Of a stretch of 64,000 nt of DNA, positions 1 to 7,998 are shown one piece after another. A model generated the notes under the pieces. It was not told where the DNA came from. It was given only the letters and a program-made list of their open reading frames with translations, and did not search any database. The position numbers and the translations under genes were made by a program. This stretch comes from Accumulibacter phosphatis (GTDB lineage Bacteria; Pseudomonadota; Gammaproteobacteria; Burkholderiales; Rhodocyclaceae), in contig NC_013194.1 in NCBI RefSeq assembly GCF_000024165.1, positions 4,588,001 to 4,652,000 on the forward strand. The letters run 5' to 3'. The stretch's first letter is position 1. The number at the start of each line of letters is the position of its first letter.

Positions 1-565
1 ACGGACCCGACAGCATCGCCAACGAGTAACTTGCCACCGGCGCCAGCAGCAGGCGTAGAACGCCCGGCGGCGGCGGCCGCATCAACCAATGTTCGAGGCT
101 TTCCGGAATCGCGACCTCCGGCAAGCGGTTGCGTCCGCACTGTTCGCAGGACGCAGCGACAACTCCACGCCAATGCTCGGCCCGGCGCAAGGCACGTTGA
201 TCGGCAAGGCGAACCACGCTGCGCCGCGAAATCACCGGGACGAAGCGATCGACGCCAAGTTCGACGGCTTTCTGCACCGTCATGTCCATCTTGTCCCCGG
301 CCTGCAGCGCCTGTACCAGGGTGATCGAAAGCGGCGATTCACGCTCGGTGGGCAACCACTGCAGGATCTCCACGCTGACCCGCAAGCGCTCGATGCCGGC
401 GATCCGCGCCGAATACTCGCCGCCGGCGCCCGTGAACAAGGTCACCGCATCGCCACGTCGCAGCCGCAGAACCTTGACCGCATGCTGCGCGACGACCTCC
501 GGCAGGTCGACCTGCGCGCCGACCGCCAAGGGCACGGGGCAATGAAAGCGGGGCGCACTCACCAT
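1..565 (-). CDS. rsmE: 16S rRNA (uracil-1498-N3)-methyltransferase RsmE, 5' part only
   Basis: The reverse strand reads without a stop from an ATG at 565 to the left edge, giving about 188 residues that begin MVSAPRFHCPVPLAVGAQ. Recognisable RsmE-family segments are VKVLRLRRGD, the stretch QALQAGDKMD, ELGVDRFVPV, SRRSVVRL and the EQCGRN motif. RsmE methylates U1498 of 16S rRNA with SAM in the assembled 30S subunit. The N-terminal PUA-like domain and the start of the SPOUT methyltransferase domain are present; the C-terminal knot that binds SAM lies beyond the window. It is divergent from the thioredoxin-like gene, with 48 bases between the two starts. The identification is firm; the exact start could also be the GTG one codon downstream. 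Confidence 0.9.
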   Translation of the reverse strand, partial: MVSAPRFHCPVPLAVGAQVDLPEVVAQHAVKVLRLRRGDAVTLFTGAGGEYSARIAGIERLRVSVEILQWLPTERESPLSITLVQALQAGDKMDMTVQKAVELGVDRFVPVISRRSVVRLADQRALRRAEHWRGVVAASCEQCGRNRLPEVAIPESLEHWLMRPPPPGVLRLLLAPVASYSLAMLSGP

Positions 566-613
566 GGTATTATAAGAGCTTCCCCGTTCGCTGTGTTTGG
601 AGGCATGCCGATC

Positions 614-1165
614 ATGGCCTTGAATACCCCCGTTTGTGATTTCGGCTGGCCGGCCGTCGACTTCGAACTCGCCGACACCCATGGTGCGCGTCACTCGCTG
701 TCCACGCTGCGCGGCCCGAACGGGCTCTTGCTGATGTTCATCTGCAACCACTGCCCGTACGTCAAGGCCATCATCGACCGCATTTGCCGCGACGCGCGCG
801 CGCTACAGGCGCAGGGGATCGGCGTCGCCGCGATCATGAGCAACGATCCTGCCGAATACCCCGAGGACTCCCTCGACAACATGCAGCGCGTCGCCGCACA
901 ACTCGACTTCCCCTTCCCCTATCTGTACGACGCGACGCAGGACGTCGCCCGCCGCTACGGCGCCGTCTGCACCCCGGACTTCTTCGGCTTCAACCGCCAG
1001 CTCGAACTCCAGTACCGCGGGCGTCTGGATGCCAGCGGCCGTATGCCGGCCGCACCTGACGCGCGACGCGAGCTGGTCGAGGCAATGCGGCTGGTTGCCG
1101 AGAGCGGCCGCGGACCCGCGGAGCAGGTCGCCAGCATGGGCTGCTCGATCAAGTGGCGCTCCTGA
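614..1165 (+). CDS. Thioredoxin-fold (AhpC/TSA, redoxin-type) family protein
   Basis: A 183-residue protein of the thioredoxin/peroxiredoxin superfamily. It has the opening WPAVDFELADTHG, the strand LLLMFICNHCPYV with a CNHC pair at residues 44-47 in the redox-active position, and a later cis-Pro-like VCTPDFFGF segment, as in the family of small soluble redoxins often annotated thioredoxin family protein. It probably acts as a cytoplasmic thiol oxidoreductase or peroxidase; the substrate cannot be told. I chose ATG 614 because GGAGG at 599-603 lies 10 bases upstream; an in-frame ATG at 605 would leave only 1 base. The open frame continues upstream to 89, but that part is antisense to rsmE and arginine-rich. 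Six bases separate its stop from the next ATG. Confidence 0.85.
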   Translation: MALNTPVCDFGWPAVDFELADTHGARHSLSTLRGPNGLLLMFICNHCPYVKAIIDRICRDARALQAQGIGVAAIMSNDPAEYPEDSLDNMQRVAAQLDFPFPYLYDATQDVARRYGAVCTPDFFGFNRQLELQYRGRLDASGRMPAAPDARRELVEAMRLVAESGRGPAEQVASMGCSIKWRS

Positions 1166-1171
1166 TTGATC

Positions 1172-2038
1172 ATGAGCGAGCCAGACCGCAGGAGCAAGCC
1201 GCCAAGTGCTGACAGTGAACTAAAAAGCATGCTCGACGCCACTGTCGCGCTGGTTCGCGAAGTCGCGCAGCGAGAAATCATGCCGCGCTTCCTGCGCGTC
1301 AGGCACGGGCAGCGCAAGGACGACGGCTCGCTGTGTTCTGAGGCCGACCTCGCCGCCCAGCATTTCCTCCTCGAACGCCTGACGGAGATTCACGGTTGCC
1401 CGATCATCGGTGAGGAAATGACGGCGGCCGAGCAACAGGCCATCTGGCACGCTGGCAACAGCGACAACCTTGGGCTGTGGTGCATCGACCCGATCGACGG
1501 GACGACCAACTTCATCAATGGCTTGCCCGTCTTTGCCGTGTCCATCGCCTGGATGAGGGCACGACGAACGCGCCTGGCGGTAACCTATAACCCGATCACC
1601 GACGAAATGTTCTATGCCCGCGAGGGCCATGGCGCCTACCTCAATGGCCGCCGCCTGCCTCTGCGCCAGGTGCACGCGGACATCGGGCGTGCCGTCGGCG
1701 GCGTCGACTTCAAGCGAATCCCCAAACATCTGGCTGACCAGATCGCCGTCAACCCGCCCTTCTACTCGCAGCGCAACTTCGGCAGTTCGACTCTCGACTG
1801 GTGCAACCTCGCCGCCGGTCGACTCGATCTCTACCTGCACGGTGGTCAGATGCTCTGGGATTACGCCGCCGGCAGCCTGATCCTGCGCGAAGCGGGTGGG
1901 CGCATGTGCACCCTGGCCCACGACGACTATGACGCAGACGACGTTTGGCGCCGCCCGGTCATCGCCGCGCTACACCCGGCCGTCTTTACCGCCTGGCGCA
2001 ACTGGGTGCGCCAGAATACGCCGCCGGCGAGCGGCTGA
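1172..2038 (+). CDS. Inositol monophosphatase family protein
   Basis: A 288-residue member of the Mg-dependent inositol monophosphatase/FIG superfamily. The metal-binding signatures are present: IIGEEM (Glu81/82), WCIDPIDGTTNF (Asp106 and Asp109) and, near the C-terminus, MLWDYAAGSLILREAGG, which matches the family WD-x-AAG motif. Members dephosphorylate inositol phosphates or other small sugar phosphates or nucleotides such as 3'-phosphoadenosine phosphate; the substrate cannot be decided here. Start ATG 1172 is preferred; a TTG two codons upstream is possible. It follows the thioredoxin-like gene by 6 bases, so the two are probably co-transcribed, and it converges on the minus-strand PLP enzyme. 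Confidence 0.9.
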   Translation: MSEPDRRSKPPSADSELKSMLDATVALVREVAQREIMPRFLRVRHGQRKDDGSLCSEADLAAQHFLLERLTEIHGCPIIGEEMTAAEQQAIWHAGNSDNLGLWCIDPIDGTTNFINGLPVFAVSIAWMRARRTRLAVTYNPITDEMFYAREGHGAYLNGRRLPLRQVHADIGRAVGGVDFKRIPKHLADQIAVNPPFYSQRNFGSSTLDWCNLAAGRLDLYLHGGQMLWDYAAGSLILREAGGRMCTLAHDDYDADDVWRRPVIAALHPAVFTAWRNWVRQNTPPASG

Positions 2039-2052
2039 ACCGGCGCCCTACA

Positions 2053-3195
2053 TCAAGGCGCGCTGGCCAGTTCGCCGGCAAGACGCCAACTGGCCGAGAG
2101 AGCCTCGGCGATCTCCCCGGAATCGAGGGTGGCGGCAACAGCGGCGCGCTCCTGCGGGCAGTTCAAGCCGGCCCGCTCGAGCCAGTCCTCGCTGTAGTAG
2201 GTGTGCCCGTAACGCTGACCGGAGTCGCAAAGCAGCGTGACGACCGAGCCTGCCTCGCCGTTCGCCCGCATCTGCGCCATGCAGGCCAGCGTCGCCACCA
2301 GATTGGTGCCGGTCGAGGCGCCGACCGTACGACCCAGTCGCGCCGACAGTTCGTACATGGCGGCTATCGACCAGACGTCCGGCACCTGGACCATGGCGTC
2401 GATCACCGCGGGGAGGAACGAGGCTTCGACGCGCGGCCGGCCGATACCCTCGATGCGCGAACCTTCCTGCAGACAAAGGCCGGGAGCGCGACTCACGTAG
2501 TGGTCGAAGAAGACCGAACGCTCGGGATCGGCCGCGCAGACGCGGGTTGGCCGCGCACGGTAGCGGACGTAGCGGCCGAGGGTCGCCACCGTACCGCCCG
2601 TGCCGGCACTGGAAATCAACCAGCTTGGAACGGGATACCTTTCCAGGCGCATTTGCTCGAAAATGGATTCGGCGATATTGTTGTTCGAACGCCAGTCGGT
2701 TGCCCGCTCGGCGTAGGTAAACTGGTCCATGTAGTGACCGCCGAACTCTTCCGCGAGCCGCTGCGATTCGCTGTAGATGGCCATCGCGTCTTCGACCAGA
2801 TGACAGCGACCACCCTGGAACTCGATCGCCGCCACCTTCTCGGTCGAGGTTGCCGCCGGCATCACGGCGATAAACGGCAGGCCGATGAGGCGCGCGAAAT
2901 AGGCCTCGGAGATCGCCGTCGAGCCGCTCGAGGCTTCGACCACCGTGCTGCCCTCACGCAGCCAGCCGTTGCACAGTGCGTACAGGAAGAGCGAGCGCGC
3001 CAGCCGGTGCTTCAGGCTGCCGGTCGGATGGCTGGACTCGTCCTTCAGGTACAGGTCGATGCCTGGAAAACCGGGCACGGGCAAAGGAATCAGGTGGGTA
3101 TCGCTGGAACGCTGGAAATCGGCCTCGATCTGCCGAATGGCGCCGAGTACCCAGGTTCTGTCGAAGGGGCGCGACAGGGCGATGGTCGTTGTCAT
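2053..3195 (-). CDS. PLP-dependent cysteine synthase-family enzyme, Cds1-type cysteine desulfhydrase-like
   Basis: A 380-residue fold-type II PLP enzyme. PTGSLKHRLA carries the expected Schiff-base lysine (Lys62), EASSGSTAISEA is the substrate-carboxylate loop, and SSAGTGGTVATLGRY is the phosphate-binding glycine loop. The SLKHRLARSLF and LCNGW segments resemble the Cds1 group of L-cysteine desulfhydrases, which release sulfide, ammonia and pyruvate from cysteine, rather than CysK/CysM. The family level is secure; desulfhydrase versus synthase activity is inference. It is divergent from apbC with 128 bases between starts, an Fe-S carrier next to a possible sulfide source. It ends 15 bases from the stop of the convergent phosphatase gene. 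Confidence 0.85.
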   Translation of the reverse strand: MTTTIALSRPFDRTWVLGAIRQIEADFQRSSDTHLIPLPVPGFPGIDLYLKDESSHPTGSLKHRLARSLFLYALCNGWLREGSTVVEASSGSTAISEAYFARLIGLPFIAVMPAATSTEKVAAIEFQGGRCHLVEDAMAIYSESQRLAEEFGGHYMDQFTYAERATDWRSNNNIAESIFEQMRLERYPVPSWLISSAGTGGTVATLGRYVRYRARPTRVCAADPERSVFFDHYVSRAPGLCLQEGSRIEGIGRPRVEASFLPAVIDAMVQVPDVWSIAAMYELSARLGRTVGASTGTNLVATLACMAQMRANGEAGSVVTLLCDSGQRYGHTYYSEDWLERAGLNCPQERAAVAATLDSGEIAEALSASWRLAGELASAP

Positions 3196-3258
3196 GGCCG
3201 GAGCTTAGCAGACGAATCGCCGCAGTCAACGCACTGCCCGGTGTAGTCAGCGCGTGCA

Positions 3259-3287
3259 TTGTGCGGCATTTTCGGATAAACTATAGT
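3259..3287 (+). promoter_or_regulatory. Probable sigma70 promoter of apbC
   Basis: TTGTGC (3259-3264) and TATAGT (3282-3287) are separated by 17 bases, 36 bases before the apbC ATG, in the intergenic space shared with the divergent PLP enzyme. The match was made by eye. Confidence 0.5.
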
Positions 3288-3323
3288 AAATCACTCAAGT
3301 ATCCATGAGAGGAGCTGCAACGA

Positions 3324-4415
3324 ATGGCCGTAACGCTTGAAGCCGTGCAGACGGCACTGAGGGAATTGATCGACCCGAATACCCGGAAGGATTTTCTTTC
3401 GACCCGCTCGGCAAGAAACATCAAGGTCGAGGGCGTCGATGTCGCGCTCGACATTGAACTGGGTTATCCCGCGAAGACCCAGGTCGACGAGATCCGGCGT
3501 ACCGTGATCGCGAAACTGCGGACGATCCCCGGCATTGGCAACGTCAGCGCCAATGTCACGGTCAAGATCGTCGCCCACACCGTGCAGCGTGGCTTGAAGC
3601 CGCTGCCCGGAGTGAAGAACATCATTGCCGTCGCCTCGGGCAAGGGCGGCGTCGGCAAGAGCACAACGGCCGTCAACCTGGCACTGGCGCTGGCCCAGGA
3701 GGGAGCGGTGGTGGGTCTGCTGGACGCGGACATCTACGGTCCCTCGCAACCGCAAATGCTCGGTCTGGTCGGTCAGAAACCCGAGTCGAGCGACGGCGTG
3801 TCGATGGATCCCCTGTTGGCGCATGGTCTGCAGGCAATGTCGATCGGTTTCATGATCGACATCGATTCACCAATGGTCTGGCGCGGCCCGATGGTGACTC
3901 AGGCGCTCGAGCAGTTGCTCAAGCAGACCAATTGGCAGGACGTCGATTACCTGGTGGTTGACATGCCGCCGGGAACCGGTGACACGCAGCTGACACTGGC
4001 GCAGAAGGTGCCGGTGACCGGCGCGGTGATCGTCACGACACCGCAGGACATCGCCCTGATCGACGCGCGCAAGGGCCTGAAGATGTTCGAGAAGGTGGGC
4101 ATTCCGATCATCGGCCTGGTGGAGAACATGAGCATCCACATCTGCTCGCAGTGCGGCCATGCAGAGCACATCTTCGGCGAAGGCGGCGGCGAGCAAATGT
4201 GCAAGGATTACGACACCGAGTTCCTTGGTGCCCTGCCTCTGGAGCTGGCGATTCGCGAACTGACCGACGCGGGCCGCCCGACGGTGGTCGGCGCTCCCGA
4301 CTCACCCGCCGCCGAGATCTACCGGACGATTGCCCGCCGCATTGCCGTCAAGGTTGCCGAGCGCGCCAGGGACATGAGCGCCAAGTTTCCCAACATTGTC
4401 GTGCAGAATACCTGA
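3324..4415 (+). CDS. apbC: Iron-sulfur cluster carrier protein ApbC (Mrp/NBP35 family)
   Basis: A 363-residue P-loop ATPase of the Mrp/ApbC family that assembles and transfers Fe-S clusters in the cytoplasm. An N-terminal MIP18/DUF59 domain (about residues 5-90) is followed by the deviant Walker A GKGGVGKS (106-113), DADIYGPSQP, the switch-like VVDMPPGTGDTQLT, and a CSQC pair (Cys274/Cys277) that bridges a [4Fe-4S] cluster between subunits in family members. Length and order are typical. GAGGAG lies about 12 bases before the ATG. In many betaproteobacteria apbC sits next to dcd; here about 2.9 kb of mostly broken genes intervene. Confidence 0.95.
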   Translation: MAVTLEAVQTALRELIDPNTRKDFLSTRSARNIKVEGVDVALDIELGYPAKTQVDEIRRTVIAKLRTIPGIGNVSANVTVKIVAHTVQRGLKPLPGVKNIIAVASGKGGVGKSTTAVNLALALAQEGAVVGLLDADIYGPSQPQMLGLVGQKPESSDGVSMDPLLAHGLQAMSIGFMIDIDSPMVWRGPMVTQALEQLLKQTNWQDVDYLVVDMPPGTGDTQLTLAQKVPVTGAVIVTTPQDIALIDARKGLKMFEKVGIPIIGLVENMSIHICSQCGHAEHIFGEGGGEQMCKDYDTEFLGALPLELAIRELTDAGRPTVVGAPDSPAAEIYRTIARRIAVKVAERARDMSAKFPNIVVQNT

Positions 4416-4791
4416 GCCCGGCGGCACAGCAGCGCAACGCCACATCGGTCCGCCGTCCGCGCGCGCGCGACGGCTTCGCGAGGAGCTGCCACCGTTCCGT
4501 AACCGCAAGGTCATTCATTCGTCACGCAGGGGTTCGAGAATGAGAACTCATGAAGACACGAATGGAGAACCGCATGGAACAACAGTTCCTCCGGCGCCGC
4601 CCGCGGGCGAGCGACCAACCGGCCTGCCGCCTGTTCGGGACCTGCTCGCGCAGGTATCCCGATCACTGTAGACACCGCAGTCACCGTACTCGGTCGACGC
4701 TGCCGCTGCCGCGAGCGTGCTTTCCCGAGATGGGCGCAGGCCACGCGCAGCAGCGCGGCCGAGCCTCGATCGGCATGGCCGGGGGCGCGCG
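4416..4791. other. 376-base gap between apbC and the broken glycosyltransferase
   Basis: No recognisable gene. Two short frames exist: 4540-4671 (43 codons, Pro-rich, ending in DLLAQVSRSL) and 4550-4795 (81 codons, Arg/Cys-rich, whose stop overlaps the glycosyltransferase ATG). Neither resembles a family I know, and the second has the composition of a random GC-rich frame. Because the next three genes are damaged, this may be the residue of a further lost gene. Confidence 0.4.
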
Positions 4792-6081
4792 ATGACGGCA
4801 GTCAACTCTGCGCCGCCGGCAAGCGGCTCACCGAGCACACCTGGGCTACACGTGCTGATGGTCAGCGACGTCTATTTCCCACGCGTCAATGGCGTCTCGA
4901 CGTCGATCCAGACGTTTCGCGCCGCCCTGGCGAAACTCGGCATTCAGGGCACGCTGGTCGTCCCGGACTACCCCGAAAGGGAGATCGGTGGCGACGAATG
5001 GCGCGTCATCCGGGTGCCATCGCGAGCGGTGCCAGGCGATCCGGAAGATCGCCTGATGTCGCCGAGCACGCTCTATCACCTCGATCGCGCTCTCGCCGGT
5101 ACCACCTTCGATCTCGTGCATGTCCAGACACCGTTGGCCGCCCACTACGCTTCGCTGCGTTTGGCGCGTCAGCGCGGCCTGCCGTGTCTGGCCACCTAAC
5201 ACACGCATTTCGAGGAGTATCTTTCTCACTACATCCCGCTCTTGCCGCGCACCTGGCTCAGAACCGCGGCCCGCACCCTGGCGCGCCAGCAGTGCAACGC
5301 GCTCGCTGCGGTCGTCGTGCCCTCGGCGCCGATGCTCGACACGCTTCGCGATTACGGCGTCAGCGTACCGCTACAGGTGATTCCCACCGGACTGCCCGAG
5401 TCGCAGTTCGCGCGTGGCGACGGCATGCGCTTTTGTGTTCGCCACGGCATCTCGCCGCGCCGCCGCGTCGTCCTTTTCGTCGGGCGCGCTGCCCATGAGA
5501 AGAACATCGACTTCCTGCTCAGCATGCTGGCGCGGGCGCGCGCGACGGACCCCGAGTTGCTGCTGGTCGTCGCCGCTGACGGACCGACGCTTCCCGACCT
5601 GCGGTCGCGCGCGATAGCGCTTGGCCTCGAAAGGCATGTGCTGTTTGTCGGCTGCCTCGATCGGAACACCGCACTGCGTGACTGCTACGCTGCGGCCGAG
5701 GTCTTCGTCTTCGCTTCACAAACCGAAACGCAGGGCCTCGTGCTGCTCGAAGCGCTGGCCAGCGGCCTGCCGGTACTGGCCATCGCGGCCCTCGGCACGC
5801 GCTCGATTGTCGATCCGGGACGCGGCGCCATCGCCGCCGCGACGACACCGGACGCCTTCGCGCAGCAACTGATCGATATGCTCGGTAACCCGCAGCGGCT
5901 TGCCGAACTCGCTGCCGAGGCCCTGCGTTTTGCCCACGAATGGGGTGCCGATCGGCCGGCGCAACAATTGGCCAGCCTGTATGGAACTCTGGTCGCTCGC
6001 CGCGCGTCGCTCGGCCCGCAGCTGGGGGAGGCGACGCCGCGTATTGAAACACGGGCGATCAAAGCGGAAGGCACACCATGA
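4792..6081 (+). pseudogene. GT4-family glycosyltransferase interrupted by an in-frame TAA
   Basis: A 430-codon frame of a GT-B, family 4 glycosyltransferase (GDP-mannose-dependent mannosyltransferase-like). It has the N-terminal VSDVYFPRVNGVSTSI acceptor-domain start, VHVQTPLAAHYA, the donor domain opening VVLFVGRAAHEKNIDFLL, and the ETQGLVLLEALASGLPV nucleotide-sugar motif. Codon 136 is TAA (5197-5199). Reading straight through it without a frame change gives LAT-stop-HTHFEEYL, where related proteins have a Tyr (ATYHTHFEEYL), so one base change TAC or TAT to TAA explains it. The second half retains only internal ATGs (such as 5332) and would lack the acceptor domain. It is most likely a pseudogene; a base-call error or suppression cannot be excluded. 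The start is ATG 4792. Confidence 0.85.
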
Positions 6082-6423
6082 GCAAACACGCGACCCGTGT
6101 CCTGCGTCCCGGCCAGCCGGTTCGCGTCCCGACGCGGACGCTACGGCTGAGCAGGAGCCCGGGACGGGCTGACCTACGCCAACTGCGGTGACTGGGTCGA
6201 TAGCTGCACCGCCGTCGTCGAACACCTCGACGGCCGGTTGGATCTGATCCGCGCGTGGCAGGCGATGCCGCTGGCCGTCCACGAGCAAGCCGCGCCGAGC
6301 CGACCGCAGCGGCAAGCGGACACGCAGTCAACCCGCTTTCGGTTTCCTGCCGGTCTTGAGGTTCTTCAGCATCAGGTAGGTCGCGCTGGGTGTCGAGGAT
6401 GTTGCCGCGGATGCGTCCGTTGA
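6078..6423 (+). pseudogene. Remnant of LpxH-like UDP-2,3-diacylglucosamine diphosphatase-family phosphoesterase
   Basis: ATG 6078 overlaps the glycosyltransferase stop and opens MSKHATRVLRPGQPVRVPTR, then TLRLS, which resembles the lead-in to the first metallophosphoesterase strand (RTLWLSDxHLG). The frame then becomes meaningless and stops. From about 6163, in another frame, the sequence reads TYANCGDWVDSCTAVVEHLDG, the C-terminal signature of LpxH-like metallophosphoesterases (N-x-GDWV-x-SCTAL), and runs open to a stop at 6421-6423. The central domain with the metal ligands, roughly 190 codons, is missing. I read this as an internal deletion fusing the first ~25 codons to the last ~60 out of frame. 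The C-terminal assignment is fairly strong, the N-terminal one weaker. The tail overlaps the convergent broken gene. Confidence 0.55.
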
Positions 6424-7128
6424 GGTTTTCTACCTCCGCGATGCCCGCGAGTACGGTCGCAGCGTCCTCGTCGCTCCTCTTCTCGCTGAGTACCTGACGG
6501 CCGACTTCCCCAAGCCGTTTGTAGATACTCTCCAGCACATCAGCCGAGTACTCGACGTCAGCGCCGTAAAGGTCGAGGATGAGGTCCAGACAGCCGGAGG
6601 CGTAGCCGACCTGGCTGCGGGCGCGTTGCCCGGGCAGGCGGAATACCGGCAGATCCTCGTGGCGGTAGGTGAACAGAACAGACTGTCGATCGCTTGGCTG
6701 GGCATGCCGGCCAGTCGGCTGGCGACTTCCGCCACGTGCTTACGGTGCACCAGCGATTGGACGATCGGCTGGCGCACACCGTGCTGACTATGAAGCAGGC
6801 CTTCGTACAGCTTTTGCTTGCTCAACAATTCCTGTAGGGCTCGCTGGGAAGTGATCATGACGTCTGGAACACAGTAGCGACCCGGTCCGAGCCTGGCGCT
6901 GTGGATCGGCAGGGAATCCAGCGTATCTTCATCGACGCCGGCGGCGGTACGTTCGGCAACGAGTTCCGAGGTGCGGCGCTGAGGATCGTCGGCGTGCGCC
7001 TGCGCCATCTGCAGCAGCGTAAAGTAGAATTTGGCACGGTCGTTGGCGGCCAATGCTTCGTTGACCAGCGCCGGCAAGAGCAGCTTCGGCTCGCCGAGCG
7101 CGTCAATGATGCGCGTCTTGTCTGTCAT
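6328..7128 (-). pseudogene. Conserved-looking hypothetical gene with two compensating frameshifts
   Basis: The minus-strand frame from ATG 7128 is protein-like for about 150 codons (MTDKTRIIDALGEPKLLLPA ... MPSQAIDSL), then turns into low-quality sequence and stops. The adjacent frame continues naturally as FTYRHEDLPVFRLPGQ ... SIYKRLGEVGRQVLSEKRSDEDA ... GNILDTQR, and at about 6382-6386 the original frame resumes as ATYLMLKNLKTGRKPKAG-stop (6328-6330). A 1-base loss at about 6673-6680 and a 2-base loss in a CG run at about 6384 would restore one 267-residue protein. I do not recognise the family. It looks soluble and largely helical, without signal peptide or membrane segments. It is broken in this sequence, either by real mutation or by assembly error. 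Confidence 0.65.
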
Positions 7129-7312
7129 CTTTGGTCACCCGCGGGATCAGGCCGACATGGTGCGGCGGAAATGTGACAAGCGTATGTCGGCAACCCTGAC
7201 GGAACTGCGGCGCGTGGCGAACGCGTACAAGCCTGACAGCAGTTTCCTTCCGCTGCCCGGACACCGTAGAATGGGCACCTTTCCTGCACGACCGGACCTC
7301 GGATGACCAGCA

Positions 7313-7879
7313 ATGTCCATCAAATCGGATAAGTGGATCCGCCGCATGGCGGAACAGCACGGCATGATCGATCCCTTCGAACCACGCCAGGTGCGCGAGG
7401 TCGATGGTCGACGGATCGTCTCCTACGGCACATCAAGCTACGGTTATGACATTCGCTGCTCGGACGACTTCAAGCTGTTCACCAATCTCAACTCGACGAT
7501 CGTTGACCCGAAGAACTTCGACCCCAACTCTTTCGTCGAGGTGAAAGGCGATTTCTGCATCATTCCGCCCAACTCCTTTGCGTTGGCACGCACCGTCGAA
7601 TACTTCCGTATTCCGCGCAGCGTGCTCACCATCTGTCTCGGCAAGAGCACCTATGCCCGCTGCGGCATCATCGTCAATGTCACGCCCTTCGAACCCGAAT
7701 GGGAAGGACACGTGACGCTGGAGTTCTCGAACACGACGCCGCTGCCGGCCAAGATCTACGCCCACGAAGGCATTGCGCAGGTCCTCTTCTTCGAATCCGA
7801 CGAGGAATGCGAAACCTCGTACAAGGATCGTGGCGGTAAATACCAGGGTCAGCAGGGCGTTACGCTGCCGAAGATGTGA
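7313..7879 (+). CDS. dcd: dCTP deaminase
   Basis: A 188-residue Dcd of typical length. It converts dCTP to dUTP, feeding dTMP synthesis, as a cytoplasmic homotrimer of the dUTPase fold. Diagnostic blocks are SYGTSSYGYDIR, the active-site run from GKSTYARCG through VTPFEPEWEGHVTLEFSNTT (the general-base Glu lies in TLEFSN), and the C-terminal KYQGQQGVTLPKM that closes over the nucleotide. A TAGAAT -10-like hexamer at 7267-7272 lies 40 bases before the start, without a good -35. It is intact, unlike its upstream neighbours, and the decarboxylase gene follows after 119 bases. Confidence 0.97.
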   Translation: MSIKSDKWIRRMAEQHGMIDPFEPRQVREVDGRRIVSYGTSSYGYDIRCSDDFKLFTNLNSTIVDPKNFDPNSFVEVKGDFCIIPPNSFALARTVEYFRIPRSVLTICLGKSTYARCGIIVNVTPFEPEWEGHVTLEFSNTTPLPAKIYAHEGIAQVLFFESDEECETSYKDRGGKYQGQQGVTLPKM

Positions 7880-7998
7880 CCCATGTGCGACGACAGGAGC
7901 ACCGCACGGCGACCGGCCGGCCAATCGCCACCGCTGCCGGACGTGTGGCACGGCTCCTGCTTCTGTCCCCTCACTCTTGATCTGGTACTGGATTCCCC

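Noticed and set aside
89..613. Open frame extending the thioredoxin-like gene upstream
   Set aside because: It is antisense to rsmE, has shadow-like composition, and GGAGG supports ATG 614.
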